Shown: piece after piece, positions 1 to 8,616 of the stretch
Position numbering within the stretch: position 1 is the first letter of the stretch
Layout: every line of letters starts with the position of its first letter
Source: Tectiglobus sp965224045
GTDB lineage: Bacteria > Pseudomonadota > Alphaproteobacteria > Rhizobiales > Hyphomicrobiaceae
Direction: 5' to 3'
NCBI GenBank assembly: GCA_965224045.1
Contig: CBDCYD010000001.1
Coordinates: 124,001 to 188,000 of the forward strand
DNA: 64,000 nt
The notes under the pieces: generated by a model
The model's input: only the letters and a program-made list of their open reading frames with translations
Told to the model about the DNA's origin: nothing
Databases searched by the model: none
Made by a program: the position numbers and the translations under genes

Positions 1-958
1 AGCTCACCCCGCTTCCGGGTCTCTTGAACTCAAGATCTTCTTGGCGGATCGGGTCTCCCTCGTTCACGTCTCGAACCAGGAATGCCGATTTGTACCACCG
101 TTTGCTGTCGATCCGATCCAGCGTGGTCGGCTCCACGATCGGATTGCCAAGTGCTGCTTCGCACTTGCGCACTCTTTCGAGCCACTCTGCAAATTCTTCC
201 GGCTCATGCGCCTTCCAGTGACCGTTGGCCGGAATTTTTCGCGACGTGGTCAATCGTTTCTCGAGAATCGAAGCGCCGAGGCCGATGCTCATGAAGTCCA
301 GCCAATCGCTACGTCCTTGCGGCGTGTAGCCGGCGACCAGTCCAAGCTGGCGATAGACCTCAAAGGCCTTGAAATTCATTTCGGCTTCGACGTCTGTGTG
401 GAAGTCATGCAAAACGATGAGCGGTCCACCGCCGGCCTTCTTGTAGACGTCTTCCAGTCTCATAAGGTCGAACTGAGTTATTGTTCCGGTGTCGAACAGG
501 AGCGGCTTTCCGTTTTTGGCGAGGTCTTCGATCATTCTGCGGTGACTGAGGCTCCAGGTGCAGATCTTGTTCACCTTCAGATCAAGCTCGTCCAGCCGTG
601 CAACGGCCCCTTCATAATGCGACGTGACAATCATATCGAGGCCGCACGCGTCGGCCGTGGTCTTGAGTTCAAGCCATTCATCATCGTTGAATTCCAGCCC
701 CTTGAACATTTCCAGCATGTTCTCGGTTATCGGGCCCTTCAGCAACGTCGGATACGTGTACTCAACCGTATGGTCACCGAGCAGCTTCTCCGCATCGAGC
801 ATCTGAAATTTCACCGCGTCGACGCCGAGATCGCGGGAAATCTTGATCAGCTCCTTGCCCCGCTCGAGGTCACCACCGTTGGTGAGGCCGAGGTCCGCCA
901 TGATGTAGATTGGATGTCCGTCTCCGATGATCCGATCGCCAATTTTAACTTGGGTCAT
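1..958 (-). CDS. NeuB/SpsE-family sugar-acid synthase, 3' end cut by window edge
   Basis: The complement reads open from an ATG at 958 to the window edge, about 319 codons. The N-terminal part looks like the TIM barrel of sialic-acid-type synthases, which condense phosphoenolpyruvate with an N-acetylated hexosamine. Visible motifs are IYIMADLGLTNGGDLERGK, DAVKFQM, GKPLLFDTGT and GLGASILEKR. The last 25 or so residues (SAFLVRDVNEGDPIRQEDL) match the start of the C-terminal SAF/antifreeze-like domain. Several usual residues differ: the EKH motif is EKR and the GPDH motif is replaced by ANGHW, so the substrate may not be the classical one. The neighbouring glycosyltransferases and ligase fit a role in making an acidic sugar for a surface glycan. 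The family call is firm; the product is inferred. Confidence 0.8.
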   Translation of the reverse strand, partial: MTQVKIGDRIIGDGHPIYIMADLGLTNGGDLERGKELIKISRDLGVDAVKFQMLDAEKLLGDHTVEYTYPTLLKGPITENMLEMFKGLEFNDDEWLELKTTADACGLDMIVTSHYEGAVARLDELDLKVNKICTWSLSHRRMIEDLAKNGKPLLFDTGTITQFDLMRLEDVYKKAGGGPLIVLHDFHTDVEAEMNFKAFEVYRQLGLVAGYTPQGRSDWLDFMSIGLGASILEKRLTTSRKIPANGHWKAHEPEEFAEWLERVRKCEAALGNPIVEPTTLDRIDSKRWYKSAFLVRDVNEGDPIRQEDLEFKRPGSGVS

Positions 959-1620
959 AGCTTTGCTCCGTAGGATGCATCGATATCCTGTTCAGACTTT
1001 CGTATCGCTTCCAAGCGCGAATGCCACGTTTCCAATGGCAACCGCCGCATGCCGTGGGCAGAGCCGTTATTCTTGCCCGTCGATCAGCACTATAGGCGCA
1101 TGCTGATTCGTCTGGAAGGCATCTCGCCCCAACCCGGCGCCCCAATTCGCCACCCCGACCCGGCAATCGCCGTTCGTGGTGCCCCGCCCGCAATTAACCG
1201 GGGCGGGCGGCGCGCACCCGATTGACATAGGCCGCCGTAGTGACGCAGGCCCACCTGGCCTGTCGGGTGGCTTTTAGTACAACTCTCACCCAAGCTCTAG
1301 CTTGATTTGTTGACGAGCGAAGCTGTGTCGCAAGTGGGCGAAATCAGCGCGATCTAGGCCGTTTTCTTCATTGCGAGCGCAGCGTTTGAAGGTATCGGGC
1401 GGCGATTTGGTTCGTTTGGCGCCGGCTGGGTGTCCAGCGCGGGTCAGGCTGCGATCCGCCAGGACACCCTCTGTCCCCAAGCCCTCGAATTGCAGCGTTT
1501 CGGCGTGTTCCGCCGGCACCAACGAGCCCTCGTTTACCATTGTGCCCGCAGCGACCAGGCATCTTATCCCCGCGTTTTGGCGCGCCGCTATTGTTGTCGG
1601 ATGACAAGGGAAACCGCTCA
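959..1620. other. Intergenic region between divergent neuB-like and DUF2793 genes
   Basis: I see no convincing gene in these 662 bases. The reading frames present have atypical composition and no ribosome binding sites. A short GC hairpin (GCCCCG at 1181 pairing with CGGGGC at about 1199) lies in the middle and could end a transcript, but it has no T-run. The stretch must hold the promoters of both flanking divergent genes. Confidence 0.5.
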
Positions 1621-2730
1621 ATGACAACGCCAGACTCACCGCGCCTTTCTCTGCCCTATCTCGCGGCGGCCCAGTCGCAAAAGCATGTCACAGTCAACGA
1701 AGCTTTGCGCATTCTTGACGCTCTCGTTCAGATTTCGGTCGTCTCGCAAGGCGACAACACACCGCCGGCAAATCCCGTCGAAGGCGACGCCTACATTGTC
1801 GGCACCGCCCCAACCGGCGACTGGGCTGGCGAACCCGGCCGGATTGCTGCCTACCGCGACGGCGCCTGGTTGTTCTTGCCGCCCCACATTGGTTATGTCG
1901 CCCACGTTGCCGCGGAAGCCACGCTCAAGGTCTTTGATGGTGCAAGTTGGGGCGCGTTCAGCGGCGGCGGTGTCTCCAACCCGACGCCGACACTGGGCAT
2001 CAACGCGACCGCAGACACGACAAATCGTTTGTCGGTCAAGGCAGATGCGGCCCTGTTCGACGCTGAAACCGCCGACCACCGGCTCAAGGTCAACAAGGCC
2101 GCCGCCGGCGATACGGCATCGATGTTGTTGCAGACCGGATATTCCGGACGTGCCGAAATCGGCCTGGCAGGAGACGATGATCTCGCAGTCAAGGTCAGCG
2201 CCGACGGCAGCGCGTGGAATGATGCGATTGTCGTTGACAGGACATCCGGCCAGGTTTCGTTTCCTAACACCAGCCTCGCGGGTGGCACCTATGCGCAGCG
2301 CCAGTTTGCTACGCTCACCACCGCCTTCACCACAACCGACACCGATTGGGCGAACGTCGCGACGGGGCTTGCGGCCACCATCACACCGTCGTCGACAACC
2401 GCCGCTGTCGAGGTGTTCGTCTCGACAGCGCTGGGCGGTGCGTTCGACAACACCGAACCGCAGGTCCGGATCTATCGAGACGGGGTGAAAGTCTGGCCGT
2501 CGTCGGCCGATTTTGCGACGCTGCGCGTCTATATCACCGGCACGGCGTCGCACTACGCCTTGATGCCGATCGGGATCCTGTTCACCGACACACCCGGCGT
2601 GACGACACCGGTCACCTATGAACTACGCGTGCGGTCACCCAACGGCGGTACGGTCCACGTCAACCGTCGCCACATTTCCTCTCCGGTGATCTTTGAAAGC
2701 TCAATGCTCGTGAAGGAGTTGGCGCCATGA
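1621..2730 (+). CDS. DUF2793-domain protein, phage/GTA-tail-associated type
   Basis: This 369-residue protein starts at the ATG at 1621; the open frame extends further 5' but with no protein-like character. The first 110 residues carry the DUF2793 pattern: LSLPYLAAAQSQKHVTVNEA, then NPVEGDAYIVG, GEPGRIAAYRDGAWLFLPP and a LKVFDGASW motif. This domain is known from tail-region genes of gene transfer agents and prophages, where it probably contributes to host-surface contact. The C-terminal 120 residues look like a beta-rich jelly-roll-type fold. Its stop overlaps the next start (ATGA, 2727-2730), so the two genes are translationally coupled. The surrounding genes are polysaccharide genes rather than phage structural genes, so a surface-glycan-related role is possible. 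Confidence 0.8.
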   Translation: MTTPDSPRLSLPYLAAAQSQKHVTVNEALRILDALVQISVVSQGDNTPPANPVEGDAYIVGTAPTGDWAGEPGRIAAYRDGAWLFLPPHIGYVAHVAAEATLKVFDGASWGAFSGGGVSNPTPTLGINATADTTNRLSVKADAALFDAETADHRLKVNKAAAGDTASMLLQTGYSGRAEIGLAGDDDLAVKVSADGSAWNDAIVVDRTSGQVSFPNTSLAGGTYAQRQFATLTTAFTTTDTDWANVATGLAATITPSSTTAAVEVFVSTALGGAFDNTEPQVRIYRDGVKVWPSSADFATLRVYITGTASHYALMPIGILFTDTPGVTTPVTYELRVRSPNGGTVHVNRRHISSPVIFESSMLVKELAP

Positions 2731-3206
2731 GTCTGTCGTCCGCCCTCGCCCGCCTCGGCGTGCCCCATACCATCCGCGGCCCCGAACCGACATCCGAAGC
2801 CGACTATAACGGCACCATCGATATTGCCGGCAAAGCGCTGCCGCGTGTTGCAATCGCTGGCACAAGGCCGATATGGGCTGATATCGAAGCGGTTCAAGCC
2901 GAATTGGCAAGCCCTCAACCGGAGGACGTGCGCGCCGAGGCATCGCGGCGCTTGCAGGACCTCTTGCATGCACGCAACGCCGCGCATCTCGACATCATCA
3001 TTGCCAACGCCAATCGAGAGGCCATCCGTTTGTTGCGCAAGGGCGAGGCAAACTGGTCGGCGACCGAACGCGCCCGCGCGAGCGCGCTGGACGTCGCCGA
3101 CGGCACGATCGAGGCCATTCGTGCAGCCTCCAACGCCCTTGAAGCTGCTGTTCCGGTTCCGGCAGACTACGCGCACGACCGCCACTGGCCGCCGCAACCC
3201 AGCTGA
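2727..3206 (+). CDS. Hypothetical protein coupled to the DUF2793 gene
   Basis: This 159-residue protein begins inside the stop of the DUF2793 gene. Residues 45-155 are predicted mostly helical, with AEASRRLQDLLHARNAAH and an acidic-basic mix that could form a coiled coil. There is no signal peptide or membrane segment. I do not recognise a family with certainty. The position directly after a tail-associated protein resembles that of small tail-fibre assembly chaperones, but this is inference from context only. Confidence 0.7.
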   Translation: MSLSSALARLGVPHTIRGPEPTSEADYNGTIDIAGKALPRVAIAGTRPIWADIEAVQAELASPQPEDVRAEASRRLQDLLHARNAAHLDIIIANANREAIRLLRKGEANWSATERARASALDVADGTIEAIRAASNALEAAVPVPADYAHDRHWPPQPS

Positions 3207-3323
3207 TCGACGTCGCCCCTTCCGTCTGCGACAGACGCTCGCTTGTAAGGCATCGCGCTGCTGGTTAAACCTGTTAACCGACAGGCCACTGCGGCGCGGG
3301 CGTCGCCAGGATGGGAGGGCCGA

Positions 3324-4382
3324 ATGCTCAATCGGATCGTGAATGCATTGCGTGGCGAGGCGGTTGCCTCCGATGCGGCCAAGGCCAGCACCAAGACCGA
3401 GGCCCGGACGACCACAACCCAGCCCACGGCAAAGAAATCAAATTCGCCGGCACAAGCGAAAACGCAGATCACGCTGCCGAGCGACCCCCTCGCGGACCGC
3501 GTCTTGACTGGCACGGAACTCGGCAGCAGCATCGAAGCCCCGGACTTCGTGGCCAACCATACCGCCACCGGCCACCGGCACTATTTCAAGGCCATTGACC
3601 GGCATTTCGCTGACGGGGTTGCAACCGCAGCCGATACCGAAGCCGTTCGCTCTGCCGTAACCTTTGAACGCGCCGCAGAACTTGCGGATGTTGTAACCTG
3701 TCTTCGTCGTTACGGCATCGCGATCTTCCCGTCATTGTACGGTGATACGCGCTTCACCAAGGTTGTGGCGGAATTCGACGACCTGATCAGCGGCGGCGAG
3801 GCCTTTGCCACAGGCGTCGACGCACGCGAGGAAACCGTCGCCAATAGCTACGCACTTCGTCTGCGCCGCAGTCAGCTGCCTGGGGAGCGCTTCGCGGAAC
3901 TTCACGCCCTCTTTGCATCTCCGATCCTCGAGGCAATCACCAAGGAATTTTTCAGCGGCCAGAGCTTTGAGTTCAATGAGCATCTTTATGCTCAGACGAC
4001 GGGACCGACTGAGGAACCCGCCTCCGGTGTTCTGCACTGGGACAAGCAATTGACGCTGAAATCCTGGCTTTATGTGTCTGACGGTGGGCCTGAGTATGGG
4101 GCAATGCGGGCCGCTGCGACATCCAATGCATGGCTGCGCTACGTTCGCGAGGATGCCATGTATCACGGCCTGCCCTACGGCCAGATCGATAATGCCGTAC
4201 CGGAGGATGATCTGGCGGTGATTTCGAGCGGCGGGCCGGCTGGGACGTTCTTCCTGTTCGTGACCGATACCGCGCACGGCGCATCACCCGTGAGCGCGGG
4301 CCGCGAGCGGCGCATTCTCCGCGCCCAGTCGCGGCCGAAGCGGATTACGGATTGGGCTGCCTGGGCGCAAAAACGCGGCTGA
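3324..4382 (+). CDS. PhyH-like Fe(II)/2-oxoglutarate dioxygenase
   Basis: The 352-residue product has a low-complexity Thr/Lys/Ala-rich stretch (residues 14-50) followed by a double-stranded beta-helix dioxygenase domain. The iron ligands are visible as the HWD motif (LHWDKQLTLKSW) and a distal histidine in DTAHGASP. An arginine for 2-oxoglutarate follows about 13 residues later in RERRILRAQ. PhyH-type enzymes hydroxylate small molecules or lipids, and some act in natural product or glycan modification. Here it lies between a DUF2793 pair and exported proteins in a polysaccharide locus, so it may modify a surface sugar or lipid precursor. No signal peptide is seen, so it is probably cytoplasmic. 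The family call is good; the substrate is unknown. Confidence 0.75.
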   Translation: MLNRIVNALRGEAVASDAAKASTKTEARTTTTQPTAKKSNSPAQAKTQITLPSDPLADRVLTGTELGSSIEAPDFVANHTATGHRHYFKAIDRHFADGVATAADTEAVRSAVTFERAAELADVVTCLRRYGIAIFPSLYGDTRFTKVVAEFDDLISGGEAFATGVDAREETVANSYALRLRRSQLPGERFAELHALFASPILEAITKEFFSGQSFEFNEHLYAQTTGPTEEPASGVLHWDKQLTLKSWLYVSDGGPEYGAMRAAATSNAWLRYVREDAMYHGLPYGQIDNAVPEDDLAVISSGGPAGTFFLFVTDTAHGASPVSAGRERRILRAQSRPKRITDWAAWAQKRG

Positions 4383-4598
4383 CGGTTGCCATCAGCGCCT
4401 CCGAGCCGAAATCACCCTGCCGTCAAAGGCTTTTCCTCACGTCCGGCATTGCAAGCCGCGCGCCTCCCTATGGTGGCAGGATCGTGTCGGCATCACTCGG
4501 ATTGCGGCCACGATTGCCAATCCGTCGGGATAGAAATCGCCCTAGTGTTGTCTCGTTTTGCAGATTTAGAAGGCGAAGTTGTGCTCATTCAGGGAGGA

Positions 4599-5084
4599 AT
4601 GTCGTTGAACCGGCTCATCAAATTTGCACTGTTGTTCGTCAGCGCCATCGCGGCAACAACGGCAACAGCCGAAGCCCAGAGGCGTTCGGACTACTCGGTT
4701 TGGACCAAGCGTGCACCGATCGTTCGCTCCATCCCGTTTGAGGTCCGCCGCCCGAATTACAAGATCCGCATCGAGATTGAACGACCGGCGTTGCTCATGC
4801 TGCACGCCAATGCGATTGTGAAGTATCAGCGTCGGAACGACTCGACCGGCAGCGTTGTTTTGGAAGCCAGCGTCGACAAGGCATTGTGCGGCCGTCAACG
4901 GCTCATCGCCGGCAAATTCAATTCGGTTAGTCTCTATGCCAATGTGGCGTGCAACGTCATTCTGAGGCCCGGCCGCCACGTGATCGAAATCGAGCGTCGC
5001 AAGGGCCAGGACGGTGGCCGCTACAGTGAACCCTACCTGACCGGTGCCGTGCACCTCATGCGGGTGCGACCGCGCGGCTTCTAA
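4599..5084 (+). CDS. Small exported hypothetical protein
   Basis: A 161-residue protein starts at ATG 4599. A Shine-Dalgarno AGGGAGG ends only one base before this ATG, so the in-frame TTG at 4605, seven bases downstream of it, is an equally good start. Residues 1-29 form a Sec signal peptide (LIKFALLFVSAIAATTA, then TAEAQ). The mature part has no known motif. It looks beta-rich, contains two cysteines (ALCG and VACNV) that could form a disulfide, and is basic at its end. It is followed by a lipoprotein gene in the same direction, and both may act in the envelope on the same polysaccharide. No function can be assigned. Confidence 0.7.
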   Translation: MSLNRLIKFALLFVSAIAATTATAEAQRRSDYSVWTKRAPIVRSIPFEVRRPNYKIRIEIERPALLMLHANAIVKYQRRNDSTGSVVLEASVDKALCGRQRLIAGKFNSVSLYANVACNVILRPGRHVIEIERRKGQDGGRYSEPYLTGAVHLMRVRPRGF

Positions 5085-5211
5085 CAGGGCGCTGGCGGCC
5101 GCGATCGTGCACATTGCCATCGCCATGCCCGAATGAACCGGCAGGACGCTCCTGGCCCTTCGTTCCGCACGACGAGGGGCCGCCGTCGTGTCGACTCGAG
5201 GTTGTCGTGCC

Positions 5212-6375
5212 ATGATCCTTCTGAATTCGCGGTCTCGAGTGAAATCGATCCGCAGCTGCAGCTTGCGGATGGCACTGGCCATGGCCTCGTTTTCGATGCT
5301 CGGTGCGTGCAGCAGCGTGAACTTGCCGCTCGACGATGGCGGTGGGCTGCTTCTCAAGGCCGCCGGCGGCGAGATCAAGTCGATCCGCGCGCCGGTCGCC
5401 GAATACGGCAAGCTCAGCGCCAAAATTTCGTTCGCGGACAACGAGGATGCTTGCCTCGAGAAGTGGAAGCGCGAGAAGGAAGCAGGCATTCTTGCGTGGT
5501 GCGAGAGCTACGTCCTCAACGATTTTCTCGACCGGCTGGAATACGAGCGCGATCTGCAAGCGGCGAAGGCATTCCTTCGTCATGCCGACGAAATCATGAA
5601 GCACTACAACCGCAAGTCTCGCGATCGCCAGCGCGGTGGCCGCCATACGGCCGGTTGGCCCTCCAAGCGCTATTCCAAGGGCAAGGCCAGCTACTGGCTC
5701 GTCCATACCGGCCAGATCATCCGCAACTTTGCGCGTTTCGCCCATGTCGCCAAAAAGCACAAGATCAAGCGCCATGCCCGCGACGCAAAACGGCTGGCTG
5801 GGATTTCGCGGGCGTTCTTTAAGAGCTACGACGTCGATTGGGACGGCACCAAATACCACGAGGCCGGCCAGCGTGACGAGCGTTCACCATCCGCCTCGGC
5901 GTTGCCGCTCAACATGCAGGCGACGTTCGGCATAACCGCGATCTATCTCTATCGTTACTACGGCACCCGCCATTACTACGATCGCGCCTTGCGCATTAAT
6001 TCCTACCTCTTGAACTCATTCCGGATTGTCATCGACAAGAAGGGCATCGGCGTTACCTGGCCCTACCGCGAAAACTCGGGCACCGAGGACACGTCCCACG
6101 CCCTGCTCACCCTGAGTTTCATTCACCTGGCCATGCTGGAAGGCATCGGCGTCAGCGAAAACGAGTACCGCAACCTGGTCAAGAGCTTTGCCAGTCGCAC
6201 GCTCAGGGGGAAGACTAACTTCAGCTACGACGTCGTTGGCCAGCGACCTGGCACCGGCCCCAAGATTGCAGACAATTGCTATCGCATGTTGCACGTGGCC
6301 CGCTACAACGCTGAGCTTTGGAACATTTGCAGGAAGGTCGCAGCAGACAAGTCCGGGCGCCGGGAAAAGTCCTGA
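5212..6375 (+). CDS. Putative lipoprotein with helical-barrel-like repeat domain
   Basis: Starting from ATG 5212 this gives 387 residues with a basic N-terminus, a hydrophobic core and a lipobox MLGAC, placing the lipidated cysteine near residue 33. A later ATG at 5269 would give a shorter signal sequence but has no clear ribosome binding site. The body is rich in aromatic-helical segments such as ASYWLVHTGQIIRNFARFA and TAIYLYRYYGTRHYYDRALR, ending in HALLTLSFIHLAMLEG. That spacing is reminiscent of alpha/alpha-barrel proteins that bind or cleave uronic-acid polymers or epimerise them. I cannot identify catalytic residues with confidence. The location beside glycosyltransferases supports a role in polysaccharide processing in the periplasm or at the outer membrane. 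Confidence 0.65.
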   Translation: MILLNSRSRVKSIRSCSLRMALAMASFSMLGACSSVNLPLDDGGGLLLKAAGGEIKSIRAPVAEYGKLSAKISFADNEDACLEKWKREKEAGILAWCESYVLNDFLDRLEYERDLQAAKAFLRHADEIMKHYNRKSRDRQRGGRHTAGWPSKRYSKGKASYWLVHTGQIIRNFARFAHVAKKHKIKRHARDAKRLAGISRAFFKSYDVDWDGTKYHEAGQRDERSPSASALPLNMQATFGITAIYLYRYYGTRHYYDRALRINSYLLNSFRIVIDKKGIGVTWPYRENSGTEDTSHALLTLSFIHLAMLEGIGVSENEYRNLVKSFASRTLRGKTNFSYDVVGQRPGTGPKIADNCYRMLHVARYNAELWNICRKVAADKSGRREKS

Positions 6376-6567
6376 GTGGGAGAAATCCAGCTCGCAGCGT
6401 CCGGTCGTGGCCCGCCAATTCGTTATGGCCACTGGCGCCTAATGCAGGAAGTTGCTCGATTCTTTAGCGGCGATCATCTTTGTGCCTCGAGTTGGAATCG
6501 CTGTCGCGGCTCCGACTTAAGGCACAATGATCTATGGCATGTCGCAGCAAAACGGATTGGCCCATAA

Positions 6568-7080
6568 GGGAGCAACGCGACCCGGCCGAATGGCCGCCCC
6601 GCCGGAGCCGCCGCGCGAAGCGCGAATAGCAGCGTGAGGCAAAAAAACCAAAGGGAGCAACGCGACCCGGCCGAAAGGCCGCCCCGCCGGAGCCGCCGCG
6701 CACAGCGCGCATAGTGGCGTGAGGCAAAGAAACCCAAAGGGAGCAACGCGACCCGGCCGAATGGCCGCCCCGCCGGAGCCGCCGCGCGCATAGCGGCGTG
6801 AGGCAAAGAAACCCAAAGGGAGCAACGCGACCCGGCCGAAAGGCCGCCCCGCCGGAGCCGCCGCGCGCAGCGCGCATAGCGGCGTGAGGCAAAAAACCCA
6901 AACCCGAAGGGAGCAACGCGACCCGGCCGAATGGCCGCCCCGCCGGAGCCGCCGCGCGCAGCGCGCATAGCGGCGTGAGGCAAACAACCCGAAGGGAGCA
7001 ACGCGACCCGGCCGAACGGCCGCCCCGCCGGAGCCGCCGCGCGAAGCGCGAATAGCGGCGTGAGGCAAAGAACCCGAAGC
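6568..7080. repeat. Six tandem GC-rich palindromic repeat units of about 85 bp
   Basis: Units begin at about 6568, 6653, 6739, 6818, 6909 and 6994, each opening with GGGAGCAACGCGACCCGGCC. Unit lengths are 85, 86, 79, 91 and 85 bp. Inside each unit lie two inverted motifs: CGGCC-GAAT-GGCCG (the loop is variable, with A, T or C) and a GCGCGC-AGC-GCGC motif flanked by GCCGC and GCGGC. The fourth unit boundary is shortened by loss of one CAGCGCG block. Units differ by point changes and by the short A-rich link between them. The array starts about 25 bp beyond the stop codon of the minus-strand glycosyltransferase and lies in its 3' region. All three minus frames stay open across it, but unit lengths are not multiples of three, so it is probably not coding. 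Confidence 0.9.
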
Positions 7081-7104
7081 GAGGCGCATTTCTCGCGACG
7101 CGCC

Positions 7105-8286
7105 CTAGCCTGATCGAGCGTCCTCGATGGCAAAGCACTGATCGGCAATCCGCCGCGCAATCACTGCCCACGAGAAATGCTGCTCGGCGAACCTCCGGGC
7201 CTGTCTGCCCGCTGCCTCCAGCGCGGCACGGTCGGCCACCAACTGCTCCAGCTTTCGCGCCAGATCGGTCGGGTCGTCTGGCGCATGTGTGAAGAGCCAT
7301 CCTTCATCGAGAAAGTCTGTGGCATCGGGCAGGTGGCCGGTGAGCACGGCGCGCCCCGCTGCCGCATAGTCGCGGATTTTGATTGGCGAGTATCCGAACG
7401 CCGTATCGCGCCGCTGTGTCAGCGGGGCGATCGCGATGTCGAAGCAGCCGATCGCTTGCGACACGTCCGCTGCCGGCACCGGCCCGAGAAACCGCACGCG
7501 CTCCGACAGCCCGTGTTCGCTCACCCTGGCTTCCAGCTCACCGCGTTGCGCGCCATCGCCGAACACGATGAGATCGCACGTCTGGCAGCGCCGGGCCAGT
7601 AGAGAGAATGCATCGACAGCGGTATCGAGGCCGTGCCAGGGGACGATATTGCCGATGAAGCCGGCATAGACCCGGTCACCGGCAAGACCGTAAGCAGCCA
7701 GGGCCTTGTCCCGCGCGAACGGTACGATCGCACCGGTATCGCAGCCGTTGCCGAGCGTTACCAGTTTTTCCCGGGCAACGCCCGCCCGCGCCAGCTCCTC
7801 GCCCATGCCGGCGGTCACGCAGCGCGAGCAAGTGGCCCATCGCGCCGCTAACACCTGTGCCGTGCGTTCGCCCCGCGCCAGTATTCGGTTGCCGCCGAGT
7901 TGCGTGCGCTCGCGCTCCATCCATCCGTTGTGATCGACGACGGCGCGCATCCCCATCATGCGGGCAAAGGCGACGATGACGAACGTCAGGGCGTTGGCGC
8001 GCGTAAAGACCACGCCGCGCCCGTAACCGACACGCTCTCGAATGAGCGGAATGATCTGCGCCAGTGAATTGAGCGACCGCGGCAATTTCCAACGGTCCAG
8101 TTGCGCGGTCGCGACAACCTGTTCGGCAAGGTCGCACGGCACGCCTGCCTTGCCAGAACCACACGGCGTCAGCATCACGACCTCATAGCCCGCGTCTCGC
8201 CAGGCCCGCATAAGTCCCGACTGATGCTGTACGCTACCGCTTGACGGATTGCGCCAATCGAGCAGGTTGATCAGGATTATCCGCAC
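7105..8286 (-). CDS. GT4-family glycosyltransferase
   Basis: The 393-residue product begins at a GTG. It has the two-domain GT-B layout. The N-terminal part has NLLDWRNPSSGSVQHQSGLM, and the C-terminal nucleotide-sugar-binding domain has VYAGFIGNIVPWHGLDTAVD, RVRFLGPVPAADV and GYSPIKIRDYAAAGRAVL. Such enzymes move a sugar from a nucleotide donor to a growing lipid-linked glycan at the inner membrane face. No membrane segment is evident. It is transcribed away from the other GT4 gene at 8617, with which it shares a 330-bp control region, and the tandem repeat array lies just beyond its stop. The donor and acceptor cannot be told. Confidence 0.87.
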   Translation of the reverse strand: MRIILINLLDWRNPSSGSVQHQSGLMRAWRDAGYEVVMLTPCGSGKAGVPCDLAEQVVATAQLDRWKLPRSLNSLAQIIPLIRERVGYGRGVVFTRANALTFVIVAFARMMGMRAVVDHNGWMERERTQLGGNRILARGERTAQVLAARWATCSRCVTAGMGEELARAGVAREKLVTLGNGCDTGAIVPFARDKALAAYGLAGDRVYAGFIGNIVPWHGLDTAVDAFSLLARRCQTCDLIVFGDGAQRGELEARVSEHGLSERVRFLGPVPAADVSQAIGCFDIAIAPLTQRRDTAFGYSPIKIRDYAAAGRAVLTGHLPDATDFLDEGWLFTHAPDDPTDLARKLEQLVADRAALEAAGRQARRFAEQHFSWAVIARRIADQCFAIEDARSG

Positions 8287-8616
8287 GGCAAGTTTCCCCG
8301 GAATGCCTCTCGCCCTCGGTTCGCCCCGGGGCGGCGCCGGTCAGACGTCCGGCCTCGGGTTTTTCGACCAGAACGGCGCCCGCATTGCCAGAGTCAATTG
8401 GACGCAACGAAAAAGCACGTCCCCCGACACGTTCGCGGTCTCGGCTCACCCGTCTGGCCATGCCGCGGAATTGGCGCTAGAAGCCGCAGGGCGCGGCAAC
8501 AATGAGCTGCTGCCAACCGGTCTTCTGCCTCAATACAGCAAACCCGCTTGCCCGATGGTCACTCCCACCCGTTTCTCTCGCGCCCCGGCAACTTTGCTTC
8601 GCCGGGCCTTTGCCCG
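8287..8616. promoter_or_regulatory. Divergent control region of two glycosyltransferase genes
   Basis: These 330 bases separate two divergent GT4 genes, so both promoters should lie here. I see no strong inverted repeat or clear -35/-10 pair. Open frames across it are extensions of the flanking genes without ribosome binding sites. Confidence 0.4.

Noticed and set aside
41..973. A 310-codon plus-strand frame
   Set aside because: It is the shadow of the minus-strand NeuB-like gene, whose translation shows clear family motifs.
1636..2553. A 305-codon minus-strand frame over the DUF2793 gene
   Set aside because: It is arginine-rich shadow sequence opposite a recognisable plus-strand protein.
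6568..7080. CRISPR array
   Set aside because: Whole units repeat head to tail without unique spacers, and no cas genes are nearby.
6464..7300. Three long minus-strand frames through the repeat array
   Set aside because: The frames are open only because the repeat is GC-rich and lacks stops; unit lengths of 79-91 rotate the frame and the peptides are low-complexity.
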